This document shows positions 26,378-35,132 of a stretch of DNA of 64,000 nt, in pieces; within the stretch, counting starts at the first letter, position 1, and every line of letters starts with the position of its first letter. Source of the DNA: CAIUGU01 sp965279735. GTDB lineage: Bacteria > Pseudomonadota > Gammaproteobacteria > Steroidobacterales > Steroidobacteraceae. The notes under the pieces are model-generated. The model searched no databases and was not told the origin of the DNA. It saw only the letters and a program-made list of their open reading frames with translations. A program made the position numbers and the translations under genes. The stretch covers positions 3,906,001-3,970,000 of the forward strand of contig OZ257260.1 of NCBI GenBank assembly GCA_965279735.1, in the 5' to 3' direction.

Positions 26378-26722
26378 GAAGTCGAACCCGCAATTGTTGG
26401 CATTGCAGCAATCCGGCCCTCAGGCCAGGAAAGCTGCGGCTATGGAAATCGCATTGGGTGGCTGAAGATTCCGCATCGAACAGGCCTGAAATCCTGCACC
26501 AGAATAGACGGCGGAATTCCCGATCAGGCTGCCTGCCCACAGTATTGGTGCAGCGTTTCCGCAGGGTCAAGAGTTGTTACGCCATTCGGTGCCAGCACGT
26601 TTTTTGCAGCCTCGGATCGCAAGCCTGGGAGTAGACTCGAGGCCAGCCAGGGTTTTGCGATTCCTGACACGGGCCCGCCAATAGCCCCGCTAACAACAAC
26701 GTGTGACTGGGAGGAATTTTCC
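26378..26722. other. divergent intergenic region upstream of the polyamine uptake operon
   Basis: A 345-bp spacer. It contains an inverted GCCAGGAAAG/CTTTCC-type stretch, a T7 run near 26611, and a GGGAGGAATTTTCC ribosome site just before the ydcS-like ATG. No ORF or RNA is convincing. It must carry the promoter for the ydcSTUV-patD operon; I could not define its -35 and -10 boxes. Confidence 0.45.
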
Positions 26723-27919
26723 ATGAGTAACCCATCCTTGCTCCATCGCTCTTCGCTTCTGTTGTCGGTCGCCTGCCTGGTGGTGGCCTGCGGCAAGCAG
26801 GCTGAAGCGCCTCCTCCGGAACCTGCGGCTCCTGCTGTCCCGACGTTGGGCGCACTGGAGGGTCAGGTCGATATCGTGGCGTGGCCGGGGTATATCGAAC
26901 GCGGCGAAAGTGACAAGGCGTATGACTGGGTGACGAAGTTCGAGACGGACACGGGCTGCAAGGTCAACGTCAAGACTGCCGGCACTTCCGATGAGATGGT
27001 GACGCTGATGACGCAAGGTGGGTATGACCTCGTTACGGCATCGGGCGATGCGTCCGTACGCCTGATTCGTGGTGGCACCGTGAAGCCGATCGAGACCAGC
27101 CTGGTGCCGAGTTACGCCAGTGTCGATCCACGCCTCCAGGAAGCGGCTTGGCACACCGTTGACGGCAAGCACTACGGCGTTCCCTATCAATGGGGGCCCA
27201 ATGTCCTAATGTACAACACCGCCGTATTCAAGACTGCGCCGACTTCCTGGGCTGTCGTTTTCGAACCGCAGAAGTATCCGGACGGCAAGGCGAACAAGGG
27301 TCGCGTGCAGGCCTATGACGGTCCCATTCATATCGCCGATGCTGCGTTGTACCTCATGACGAAGAAGCCCGAGCTCGGCATCACGAATCCCTACGAGTTG
27401 ACCGAAGCGCAATACACCGCTGCACTGGAAGTGCTCCGTGTGCAGCATCCTCTAGTACAGCGCTACTGGCATGACGCCAACGTGCAGGTGCAGGACTTCA
27501 CCAATGAAGGCGTCGTGGCATCGGGTTCATGGCCCTTCCAGGTGAATACGCTGGTGGCCAACAAGCAGCCGATTGCGAGCACCGTGCCTGTCGAAGGTGC
27601 TACGGGCTGGGCCGATACGACGATGATGCACAGTGCCGCTGCGCATCCGAACTGCGCCTACAAGTGGATGGAATGGTCGTTGACGCCGAAGGTGCAGGGA
27701 GATGTCGCTGCGTGGTTCGGCTCGGTGCCCGTCGTTCCGGCTGCGTGCGAGAACCACGAATTGCTCGGCGCCGAGGGTTGCAAGACCAATGGCATCGACA
27801 ACTTCGAGAAGATCCACTTCTGGAGAACGCCGGAAGCCGCCTGCGCATCGCAGGGCGACAAGTGCATTCCCTACAGTCGCTGGAGCACCGATTACGTCGC
27901 CATCATGGGCGGCCGCTGA
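26723..27919 (+). CDS. ydcS: polyamine ABC transporter substrate-binding lipoprotein (YdcS-like)
   Basis: A 398-residue lipoprotein. The signal ends in CLVVACGKQ with the lipobox Cys at residue 23, followed by a Pro/Ala linker. The mature domain has the polyamine-binding fold: VDIVAWPGYIERGESD, GTSDEMVTLMTQGGYDLV, and the hinge VPYQWGPNVLMYN. GGGAGG lies upstream of the ATG. It is the first gene of a four-gene transporter plus an aldehyde dehydrogenase, as in E. coli ydcSTUV-patD, so putrescine or a related amine is the expected ligand. The E. coli protein is about 381 residues and is not known to be lipid-anchored, which is a difference here. Confidence 0.85.
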   Translation: MSNPSLLHRSSLLLSVACLVVACGKQAEAPPPEPAAPAVPTLGALEGQVDIVAWPGYIERGESDKAYDWVTKFETDTGCKVNVKTAGTSDEMVTLMTQGGYDLVTASGDASVRLIRGGTVKPIETSLVPSYASVDPRLQEAAWHTVDGKHYGVPYQWGPNVLMYNTAVFKTAPTSWAVVFEPQKYPDGKANKGRVQAYDGPIHIADAALYLMTKKPELGITNPYELTEAQYTAALEVLRVQHPLVQRYWHDANVQVQDFTNEGVVASGSWPFQVNTLVANKQPIASTVPVEGATGWADTTMMHSAAAHPNCAYKWMEWSLTPKVQGDVAAWFGSVPVVPAACENHELLGAEGCKTNGIDNFEKIHFWRTPEAACASQGDKCIPYSRWSTDYVAIMGGR

Positions 27920-27974
27920 ACTTTCCTGACCAACCCTCGCCCGTCTGCAAGGACGGGTGAGGGCAGGGAGCATC

Positions 27975-28997
27975 ATGGCAGCAATCGGGTTTGAGTCAGT
28001 CACGCGCGCCTACGGTTCAGTCCGCGCGGTTGACGATGTTTCATTCGACGTCGAGGCCGGCGAATTCTTCGCCATGCTGGGGCCTTCCGGATCCGGAAAG
28101 ACCACTTGCCTCAGGCTCATTGCCGGTTTTGAAACACCGGACGCAGGCCGGGTGCTCCTCGATGGGAGCGATGTCACGCTGGTGCCGCCCTTTGCCCGCG
28201 ACGTCAATACCGTTTTCCAGGACTACGCGCTGTTCCCGCACATGAGCGTGCTGGAAAACGTGGCGTACAGCCTGCGGGTGCGCAAGGTATCCAAGGCCGA
28301 CCAGGAACGGCGGGCTCGCGAAATGCTGGAGCTGGTCCAGCTCGAAGGCATGGCGAAGCGCAGTCCGGCGCAATTGTCCGGCGGACAGCGGCAGCGCGTG
28401 GCGCTCGCAAGGGCGCTGATCAACCAGCCACGAGTACTGCTGCTTGATGAACCGCTCGGCGCGCTCGACCTGAAGCTGCGCGAAGAAATGCAGATCGAAC
28501 TCAAGAACCTGCAGCGCCGTCTCGGCATCACTTTTGTCTTCGTGACGCACGACCAGGGCGAGGCGTTATCGATGGCTGATCGCGTTGCCGTCTTCAATGA
28601 GGGAAAGATCGAGCAGCTCGCCAGTCCCCGCGAGCTGTATCGCCGTCCGGCTACCGCATTCGTCGCGCGATTCGTGGGCAGTGCCAATGTTGCCGAGGGC
28701 AAGCTGGCATTGCGCCTGAGTGGAACAGAGCGGCCTTTCGCCGTGCGTGCCGAGCACGTGCGAGTGACGGACTTGTCCGAACGAACCGGTGACGGCGCGA
28801 TGAGTGCGGAAGGAGTGGTCGTTGACGTGCAGTATCACGGCGCGACGAACCGCTGGCAGGTGAAGCTCGATTCGGGCGAGACCTTTGCCGCTTCCCTCGC
28901 GGATGGAATAAATGGAGTGCATCCGATTGCGGGCGCACGCGTCAGGCTGGCGTGGTCGCGTGACGATGCCGTGCCGCTCTCGGGGTCCGCGTCGTGA
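27975..28997 (+). CDS. ydcT: polyamine ABC transporter ATPase (YdcT-like)
   Basis: A 340-residue ATPase. The start chosen is the ATG at 27975 (MAAIGFESVTRAYG), after GGGCAGGGAGC; an in-frame GTG at 27957 is an alternative. Motifs: Walker A GPSGSGKTT, Q-loop TVFQDYALFPHM, signature LSGGQRQRVALARA, Walker B LLLDEPLGALD and switch His VTHDQGEA. A C-terminal TOBE-like domain (FVGSANVAEGKLALR and AVRAEHVRVTDL) binds the regulatory region, typical of PotA/YdcT type ATPases. It follows the binding protein by 55 bp and overlaps the next permease start by 4 bp. Confidence 0.9.
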   Translation: MAAIGFESVTRAYGSVRAVDDVSFDVEAGEFFAMLGPSGSGKTTCLRLIAGFETPDAGRVLLDGSDVTLVPPFARDVNTVFQDYALFPHMSVLENVAYSLRVRKVSKADQERRAREMLELVQLEGMAKRSPAQLSGGQRQRVALARALINQPRVLLLDEPLGALDLKLREEMQIELKNLQRRLGITFVFVTHDQGEALSMADRVAVFNEGKIEQLASPRELYRRPATAFVARFVGSANVAEGKLALRLSGTERPFAVRAEHVRVTDLSERTGDGAMSAEGVVVDVQYHGATNRWQVKLDSGETFAASLADGINGVHPIAGARVRLAWSRDDAVPLSGSAS

Positions 28998-29935
28998 CAG
29001 CCGCTGTACATCCGGATCCGGATTCGCTCCTGAAACGCTGGCAGGGGCTGCTGTTCCGCCGTCCGCAGGTCAGTGTCTTCCTGCTGCTCGTGCCGCCGCT
29101 GCTGTGGTTCGGCACCGTCTATCTCGGATCGCTGTTCACGTTGCTGGTGCAGAGCTTCTACGCGATCGACGAGTTCACGGCACGCATCGTCTACGAGCCC
29201 ACGCTTGCGACGTACTACCAGCTGGTGACGCAGCCGGCCAACATCGACATCATCGTGCGGACGCTGCTGATGGCGGTCGCGGTGACGATTGCCTGCGCGA
29301 TCATCGCGTTTCCAGTGGCGAATTTCATGGTCCGCTATGCATCGCCGCGGGCGAAGGCGTTCTTCTACGTCGGCGTCATGCTGCCGATGTGGACGAGCTA
29401 CCTCGTCAAGGTCTATGCGTGGCGGCTGATCCTGGCCAAGCAGGGCATCTTGAGCTGGGCGCTCGGCAGCGTCGGGCTCGAAGGGCTGCTGGATGCGGCT
29501 CTCCGTTTGCCTGGCGTGGGTGGACCTTCGCTGTCTTCATCCTACCTCGGCATGTTCATCGTCTTTGTCTACATGTGGCTGCCGTACATGATCCTGCCAC
29601 TCGCTTCTGCCCTTGAGCGTGTGCCGGCTTCATTGCTGCAGGCCTCGGCGGATCTTGGCGCAACCCCGCGGCAGACATTCCGGAACGTCATTCTCCCGCT
29701 CGCATTGCCGGGTCTGGCGGCCGGTTCGGTGTTTACGTTCTCGCTGACACTGGGCGACTACATCATTCCCAGCGTTGTCGGTGCACCCGGCTATTTCATC
29801 GGCATGATGGTGTACCAGCAACAAGGTCTGGCGGGCAATCTGCCGCTCGCCGCGGCCTTCTCGGTCGTGCCGATCGTGCTGATCATGATCTATCTCACGC
29901 TGGCGAAGCGTGCGGGAGCGTTCGATGCGCTCTGA
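28994..29935 (+). CDS. ydcU: polyamine ABC transporter permease (YdcU-like)
   Basis: A 313-residue inner-membrane permease (same length as E. coli YdcU), starting at GTG whose first bases overlap the preceding stop (GTGA). About six membrane helices surround the EAA loop ASADLGATPRQTFRNV, which docks on the ATPase. PVANFMVRYASPRAKAFFYV and MPMWTSYLVKVYAWRLI are further family landmarks. The coupling of ydcT, ydcU and ydcV by overlap means one translated unit. It forms the membrane channel with YdcV. Confidence 0.88.
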   Translation: MTAAVHPDPDSLLKRWQGLLFRRPQVSVFLLLVPPLLWFGTVYLGSLFTLLVQSFYAIDEFTARIVYEPTLATYYQLVTQPANIDIIVRTLLMAVAVTIACAIIAFPVANFMVRYASPRAKAFFYVGVMLPMWTSYLVKVYAWRLILAKQGILSWALGSVGLEGLLDAALRLPGVGGPSLSSSYLGMFIVFVYMWLPYMILPLASALERVPASLLQASADLGATPRQTFRNVILPLALPGLAAGSVFTFSLTLGDYIIPSVVGAPGYFIGMMVYQQQGLAGNLPLAAAFSVVPIVLIMIYLTLAKRAGAFDAL

Positions 29936-30740
29936 CAAACATACGCAGGCCTGGAACCGTCCGTCACTGGGCGCGCGCATCGCTGCGTATGCCGGCCTCG
30001 CATTCATGCACATACCGCTGCTGATCATCATCATCTATGCCTTTACGACAGAAGACCGTACTTACGAATTTCCACCCCCGGGACTGACGCTGCACTGGTT
30101 CGAGGTGGCGTTTGCGCGGTCGGATATCTGGGAGTCCATGCGTCTGTCGCTCTCGGTTGCGACGCTGGCAACGCTGTTCGCGATCATTTTCGGATCGCTC
30201 ACGGCCCTTGCCCTCGCGCGCGGGCGGTTCCCGGGCAAGGAAGGCATCACGCTGCTGCTGGTTCTGCCCATCGCATTGCCTGGCGTGGTGACGGGTATTG
30301 CGTTGCTGGCGGCGATCAAGGCAGTGGGTTTCACGCCAGGCTTCTGGACGATCGTTGCAGGCCATACCACCTTCTGCATCGTCATCGTCTACAACAACGT
30401 AGTTGCCAGGCTGAGAAGACTTCCGCGCAGCTGGACCGAAGCGTCCATGGACCTGGGCGCCAGTGGCTGGCAGACCTTCCGGCACATCGTGTTGCCGCAG
30501 ATGGCCACCGCTTTGCTGGCTGGTGGCATGCTCGCCTTTGCGCTCTCGTTCGACGAAATCATCGTGACGCTGTTCACGGCCGGTCACGACCGCACCCTGC
30601 CGATCTGGTTCTTCAACGAACTGTTCCGCCCGCGCGAACGTCCCGTGACGAACGTCGTGGCCGTGATCGTGATCATCGTGACGCTGCTGCCGATCCTGGC
30701 GGCCTACCACCTGACGAAACACGCCGACGAGCGGAGCTAG
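29925..30740 (+). CDS. ydcV: polyamine ABC transporter permease (YdcV-like)
   Basis: A 271-residue inner-membrane permease. The start chosen is the ATG at 29925 (MRSDKHTQAWNRPS), with GGGAG six bases upstream and overlapping the previous stop by 11 bp; GTG at 29910 is an alternative. It has about six helices and the EAA loop EASMDLGASGWQTFRH. FALSFDEIIVTLFTAG is also typical of polyamine permeases. It pairs with YdcU as the transmembrane channel. The aldehyde dehydrogenase gene starts 8 bp further on. Confidence 0.88.
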   Translation: MRSDKHTQAWNRPSLGARIAAYAGLAFMHIPLLIIIIYAFTTEDRTYEFPPPGLTLHWFEVAFARSDIWESMRLSLSVATLATLFAIIFGSLTALALARGRFPGKEGITLLLVLPIALPGVVTGIALLAAIKAVGFTPGFWTIVAGHTTFCIVIVYNNVVARLRRLPRSWTEASMDLGASGWQTFRHIVLPQMATALLAGGMLAFALSFDEIIVTLFTAGHDRTLPIWFFNELFRPRERPVTNVVAVIVIIVTLLPILAAYHLTKHADERS

Positions 30741-30748
30741 GAGTTCCA

Positions 30749-32203
30749 ATGGCAACGAAGAAAGCGACTGCGCCGAAGTTCGATTCCCGATTGCTGATCG
30801 GCGGCAAGTTCGTATCGGGGAACGGACCGAAGGAAGACGTCCTTGATCCTGCGACGGGCAAGACGCTGATCCTCATACCGGAGGCAAGCAACGAGCAGAT
30901 CACTGCTGCCGTGGAAGCTGCCGCGAAGGCATTCCCATCGTGGTCGCAGACCGTGCCGAAGGACAGGGCAACGCTGCTGCTCAAGCTCGCCGATCGAATC
31001 GAAGCAGAAGCGGACAGCTTTGCGAGCCTCGAATCGCAGAATTGCGGCAAACCCTATGCAGCCGTTCTCGGGGATGAGATTCCGGCGGTGGCCGATGTGT
31101 TCCGGTTCTTTGCCGGCGCAGCCCGAACCCAGCATGGCGCCCTGGCCGGTGAATACCTGCCCGGCTTCACCAGCATGATCCGCCGTGACGCGATCGGTGT
31201 CGTCGCCTCCATCGCTCCCTGGAACTATCCGTTGCTGATGGCAGCGTGGAAGCTGGGTCCCGCACTGGCGGCGGGCAACACGGTGGTTCTGAAGCCTTCG
31301 GAGCAGACACCGCTGACGGCATTCAAGCTGGCAACCCTGCTCGCGGAGATTTTTCCTCCGGGTGTCGTCAACGTCGTCTATGGACGCGGCGCGACGGTAG
31401 GTGCCGCCCTCATCGTACAGCCGAAGGTCGCGATGATTTCATTGACAGGCGATGTCGGGACAGGAGAGAAGGTGCTGCTGGCCGCATCCAAAGGAGCCAA
31501 GCGCACGCATCTGGAGCTCGGTGGCAAGGCGCCCGTCATCGTGTTCGACGATGCGGACGTGGCGGAAGTCGTGAACGGTGTACGCACGTTCGGTTTCTAC
31601 AACGCGGGCCAGGACTGCACGGCTGCCTGCCGGATTTATGCCGGCGCGAAGATCTACGACAAGCTGGTGGCTGATCTCACGTCCGCTGTATCGACCATCA
31701 AGATGGGCAAGCAGACGGAAGAAGGTGTGGAAATGGGACCGCTGATCAGTGCGAAACAACAGGCGCGGGTGGCCGGGTTCATCGATCGGACGAGCGCCAG
31801 CAAGCACATCGAGATCACGACCGGTGGGAAGGTGCGATCAGGCGGCGGCTTTTTCTTCCAGCCCACCATCGTGGCGGGCGCAAAGCAGAGCGATGAGATC
31901 GTCCGCAAGGAAGTCTTCGGGCCGGTGGTATCAGTCACCCGCTTCAAGGATCCGGCCGACGCCATCGAATGGGCCAACGATTCCGACTACGGGCTCGCAT
32001 CCTCTGTCTGGACCCAGGATGTAGGCAAGGCGATGAGCGTTGCCGCGCGGCTGCAATACGGCTGTACGTGGATCAACACCCACTTCATGCTCGTGAGCGA
32101 AATGCCTCACGGTGGCATGAAGCGCTCCGGCTACGGCAAGGATCTCTCGATGTATGCGCTCGAGGACTACACCGCGGTCCGGCACGTGATGGTCAAGCTA
32201 TAG
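30749..32203 (+). CDS. patD: gamma-aminobutyraldehyde dehydrogenase (PatD-like)
   Basis: A 484-residue aldehyde dehydrogenase closely matching E. coli PatD (YdcW), with shared runs such as SIAPWNYPLLMAAWKLGPAL and FDDADVAEVVNGVRTFGF. The catalytic Cys lies in YNAGQDCTAACRI, the general base in LELGGKAPVIV, and FKDPADAIEWANDSDYGLA is present. It should oxidise 4-aminobutanal (from putrescine transamination) to GABA using NAD. The first residues are basic (ATKKATAPKF). It is the last gene of the ydcSTUV-patD operon, consistent with uptake linked to catabolism. GGAG lies nearby upstream. Confidence 0.9.
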   Translation: MATKKATAPKFDSRLLIGGKFVSGNGPKEDVLDPATGKTLILIPEASNEQITAAVEAAAKAFPSWSQTVPKDRATLLLKLADRIEAEADSFASLESQNCGKPYAAVLGDEIPAVADVFRFFAGAARTQHGALAGEYLPGFTSMIRRDAIGVVASIAPWNYPLLMAAWKLGPALAAGNTVVLKPSEQTPLTAFKLATLLAEIFPPGVVNVVYGRGATVGAALIVQPKVAMISLTGDVGTGEKVLLAASKGAKRTHLELGGKAPVIVFDDADVAEVVNGVRTFGFYNAGQDCTAACRIYAGAKIYDKLVADLTSAVSTIKMGKQTEEGVEMGPLISAKQQARVAGFIDRTSASKHIEITTGGKVRSGGGFFFQPTIVAGAKQSDEIVRKEVFGPVVSVTRFKDPADAIEWANDSDYGLASSVWTQDVGKAMSVAARLQYGCTWINTHFMLVSEMPHGGMKRSGYGKDLSMYALEDYTAVRHVMVKL

Positions 32204-32227
32204 GCGAAAACAACCAGCTGTTCCGCT

Positions 32228-33394
32228 TTACGTGCTGGCCATCCTTTTGCGTGCGCGTACAGCGATATCCGGGTTGTCGGAGAAAATGCCGTCTGCGCCC
32301 GCTGCAAGATACGAATGGATTTCGCGATCGAGTTTCCCGGGATCACCAGGGTAGGTGCCCTTCCGCAGGTTGGAAGGCAGGAAGCAGTTTTCCGCGCGGA
32401 ACGTCCAGATGTGCACGCGAAGATTCTGCGCGTGCGCGTCGTGCACCAGCGACGTCGAACGACCCAGTGTTCCGTCTTCCCTGCGCGGAATAACCAGTTC
32501 CTTGGCGACATTGATGCCATATGCGTAACTCGCGATGTCCGCCAGGCCTGCAGGCGTGATCATGTCTGCGTACGTTCCACTGCGGCTTTCGCGCACATCG
32601 GCAGGCGCACCCCCTCTGTCGATGAGCTGCACCAGCCGCACGTGGGACATGCGCTTGAGCCGGCGCAGGCTGCCCGGCTCAAAGGTCTGGACGATGACCG
32701 GGGCGTCTACAGCATCGAAACCAGCTTCGCGCAGCGCATCCACCAAGGGTTCTTCGAGGGGTTTCCCGAGTTTACGGAAATAGGCGGGATGTTTGAGCTC
32801 GGCATAGATCCCCACTGGCGGTGGAGACGCAACACCTCTGGCCCGCGCGGCGCGGTTGCGCCGTTCGTTGGTCGAGCGCACCAGCGCAATGATTTCCGGA
32901 AGGGTCGCGATCTCGAACTGCTGATCGAACGCGGCATTGGCCGCGCGTACTTCCGGAATGCGTTCATGGGCGCGCAGTGTCTTCAGCTCCGCCAGCGTGA
33001 AATTCTCCGTAAACCAGCCAGCGACGCGCACTCCATCAATTGTCTTTGTCGTGCGGCGCGCAGCAAATTCAGGGTGTGCGGCAACGTCCGTTGTAAGGCT
33101 GATCTCACTCTCATGCCGGGCGACCAGAACGCCGTCGGCGGTGCTCACGAGGTCCGGCTCTATGTAGTCCGCCCCCTGTTCCAAGGCCAGTGAATACGCC
33201 GCAAGGGTGTGTTCCGGCCGGTAGCCACTGGCGCCGCGATGGCCGACTACGAGCGGAATTTCAGTGAAAGGGGTGCTTTCGACGCTCTGTGAAGGTGCAG
33301 GCGATATCAGCAGGCACATGAATGCCACCAGACAGAACAGGGGCAGTGAGACAACCTGTTGCCCGAATTTCTTGACGGATTCCCGGAAATGCAT
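32228..33394 (-). CDS. exported glycerophosphodiester phosphodiesterase (paralogue 1)
   Basis: A 388-residue exported protein (signal with LFCLVAFMCLLISPAPSQS). The GDPD TIM-barrel motifs are intact: VVGHRGASGYRPEHTL with the first catalytic His, and DYIEPDLVSTADGVLVARHE with the ExD metal pair and second His. The insert PPVGIYAELKHP carries another metal-binding Glu. It resembles periplasmic GlpQ, which releases glycerol 3-phosphate from phospholipid head groups. The start is placed at the ATG at 33394; 48 codons upstream have no ribosome site. It is followed on the same strand by a paralogue of equal length at 33740-34906. Confidence 0.88.
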   Translation of the reverse strand: MHFRESVKKFGQQVVSLPLFCLVAFMCLLISPAPSQSVESTPFTEIPLVVGHRGASGYRPEHTLAAYSLALEQGADYIEPDLVSTADGVLVARHESEISLTTDVAAHPEFAARRTTKTIDGVRVAGWFTENFTLAELKTLRAHERIPEVRAANAAFDQQFEIATLPEIIALVRSTNERRNRAARARGVASPPPVGIYAELKHPAYFRKLGKPLEEPLVDALREAGFDAVDAPVIVQTFEPGSLRRLKRMSHVRLVQLIDRGGAPADVRESRSGTYADMITPAGLADIASYAYGINVAKELVIPRREDGTLGRSTSLVHDAHAQNLRVHIWTFRAENCFLPSNLRKGTYPGDPGKLDREIHSYLAAGADGIFSDNPDIAVRARKRMAST

Positions 33395-33739
33395 TGCGTG
33401 ACGCAGCCTCAAGTTGCCTTCGAACCATCCCAAGCCAGCAGTTGCGGACGAACCGCCGACGCACTTCGCTTGCCTGTGCGTGATACTTTCTTGCAAGGCA
33501 TGGTTCCATGCGGCGTGCTGGTGCGGGTAAACCGCCATTTCCGGCAGCGTCTAACGGCAGAGTCGTAGTAGAGGCAATGACACCGTCAGGGTTTCACTCA
33601 TGCTGGCTGGCAATGCCCACGCAATGCCCACGCAATGCCAGAAAGCTACAACCCGGAGCAGGGGACAATAGGTAGTTTCCACCGCTGTGAAGGCGGTGGA
33701 TCTGGGCGCGAATGCCAGGTACGGTTCGCGTGCTTCGAA
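33395..33739. other. spacer between the two GDPD genes, with a tandem 11-mer
   Basis: A 345-bp spacer with no gene. It holds a short tandem repeat of GCAATGCCCAC (33610-33620, 33621-33631, with a partial third copy to 33638) and a hairpin, CCACCGC/GCGGTGG at 33679-33699, just beyond the stop of the second GDPD gene. No T-run follows the hairpin on the minus strand, so it is only a weak terminator candidate. Confidence 0.45.
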
Positions 33740-34906
33740 TCAATGGTCTGATCGATGCCGCCGCACGGACCGCACGGCAATGTCGGGATGGTCGGAGAAG
33801 AAACCGTCGATTCCGGTTCGCAGATACGCGGCGATTTCCTGTTCCAGGGCGCCGTACCCTGACGGGTCTGTGCTCGATTGCAGGTTCGTGGGCAGGAATT
33901 GATTCTCCGCGCGGAAAGTCCAGGCATGCACTTGGAGGCCTCGCGCGTGTGCCTCACGCACAAGGGAAGTGGGCGTTCCCAGCGAACCGTCCCCATTGTG
34001 TGGAATGAGGAGTTCCTTGGCCGCGCCGATTCCATAAGCGTAGGTGGCGATATCCGCCAGCCCCGCAGGCGTCACGAGGTCGGCGTAAGTCCGGGAATCG
34101 CCTGCTGCGGCCAGGTCGAACGGCGCGCCTGTATCGTCCACCAGCTGAATCAATCGCACGCGGGTCTTGCCTTTCAGCATGCGCAGGTTGCTGGTTTCGA
34201 AGGACTGGATGAAGACGGGCGCGCGTTCGTTGTCGAGATCCGCTCGACCAAGCGCTTCGAGCACGGGTTCTTCAAGCGGCTTTCCCAGCATCCGGAAATA
34301 CGTTGGATGCTTGGTTTCCGGGTAGATTCCTATGGGTGCCGGCGTGGGTTCGCCTTTTGCGCGGGCCGTTGCGGCGCGTTCTTCGTTGAGCGAGTGCACC
34401 AGCTCCAGAACTTCATCCAGAGTCGGGATCTCGAGATCGTTGAACCGGACATTCGCCGGGCGCAACCGCGGAATACGTTCGCGGGTACGCAGCGTCTTGA
34501 GCTCGGCGAGCGTGAAATCCTCCGTGAACCAACCGGTGATGGAGTTTCCATCGATGGTCTTCGTCGTGCGCCGCGAAGCGAATTCGGGATGTCCGGACAC
34601 ATCCGTAGTCCCGCCGATCTCGTTCTCGTGGCGGGCGATGAGGACATCGTCGGCAGTGATGACCAGGTCCGGTTCGATATAGTCCGCTCCTTGCTCCACA
34701 GCGAGCCGATACGATTCGAGGGTGTGTTCGGGTCGGTACCCGCTGGCGCCACGATGGCCAACGACAAGTGGAGTCATGCTGGAACCGTTGTTTTGTATGG
34801 CTGGCGGAGATTGCAGGCTTGATGAACACGCCCCCACCCCGAGAACCGCGACGAGCATCATGATTGCGCGCGGGAAAAGCGAGGCGGAATTTCCGAGAGG
34901 GTTCAT
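33740..34906 (-). CDS. lipoprotein glycerophosphodiester phosphodiesterase (paralogue 2)
   Basis: A 388-residue lipoprotein GDPD, the same length as its neighbour and probably from tandem duplication. The start chosen is the ATG at 34906 (MNPLGNSASLFPRA), with GGAG nine bases upstream; ATG 34921 lacks a site. The signal ends in VLGVGACSSS with a lipobox Cys. The GDPD motifs are VVGHRGASGYRPEHTL, DYIEPDLVITADDVLIARHE and PIGIYPETKHP. Unlike paralogue 1 it has a lipid anchor, so the two probably work at different sites of the envelope on the same type of substrate. Confidence 0.88.
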   Translation of the reverse strand: MNPLGNSASLFPRAIMMLVAVLGVGACSSSLQSPPAIQNNGSSMTPLVVGHRGASGYRPEHTLESYRLAVEQGADYIEPDLVITADDVLIARHENEIGGTTDVSGHPEFASRRTTKTIDGNSITGWFTEDFTLAELKTLRTRERIPRLRPANVRFNDLEIPTLDEVLELVHSLNEERAATARAKGEPTPAPIGIYPETKHPTYFRMLGKPLEEPVLEALGRADLDNERAPVFIQSFETSNLRMLKGKTRVRLIQLVDDTGAPFDLAAAGDSRTYADLVTPAGLADIATYAYGIGAAKELLIPHNGDGSLGTPTSLVREAHARGLQVHAWTFRAENQFLPTNLQSSTDPSGYGALEQEIAAYLRTGIDGFFSDHPDIAVRSVRRHRSDH

Positions 34907-35132
34907 TACAGGATGCTCCATGCGAAATACTACAATTCATGGAAGCGATGAGCCGTGATCATCATGGCGACACTGTATTTCTTCCCCATTGCATTGTGAT
35001 GGCGGACGACCAGGTGTTCACGCTTCGTTGACATCCTCGTGCTGGAACAGGCATCACCTCGTTTGCTAGGATTCCGGCCCCGCGCGCGCCTGCGTGCGCG
35101 ATATCCCACGTTTCCTTGAGGAGTCAGACAAG

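Noticed and set aside
33610..33638. 11-mer tandem repeat GCAATGCCCAC as a CRISPR-like array
   Set aside because: Only 2.6 copies are present, directly joined, with no spacers; it is a simple tandem repeat.
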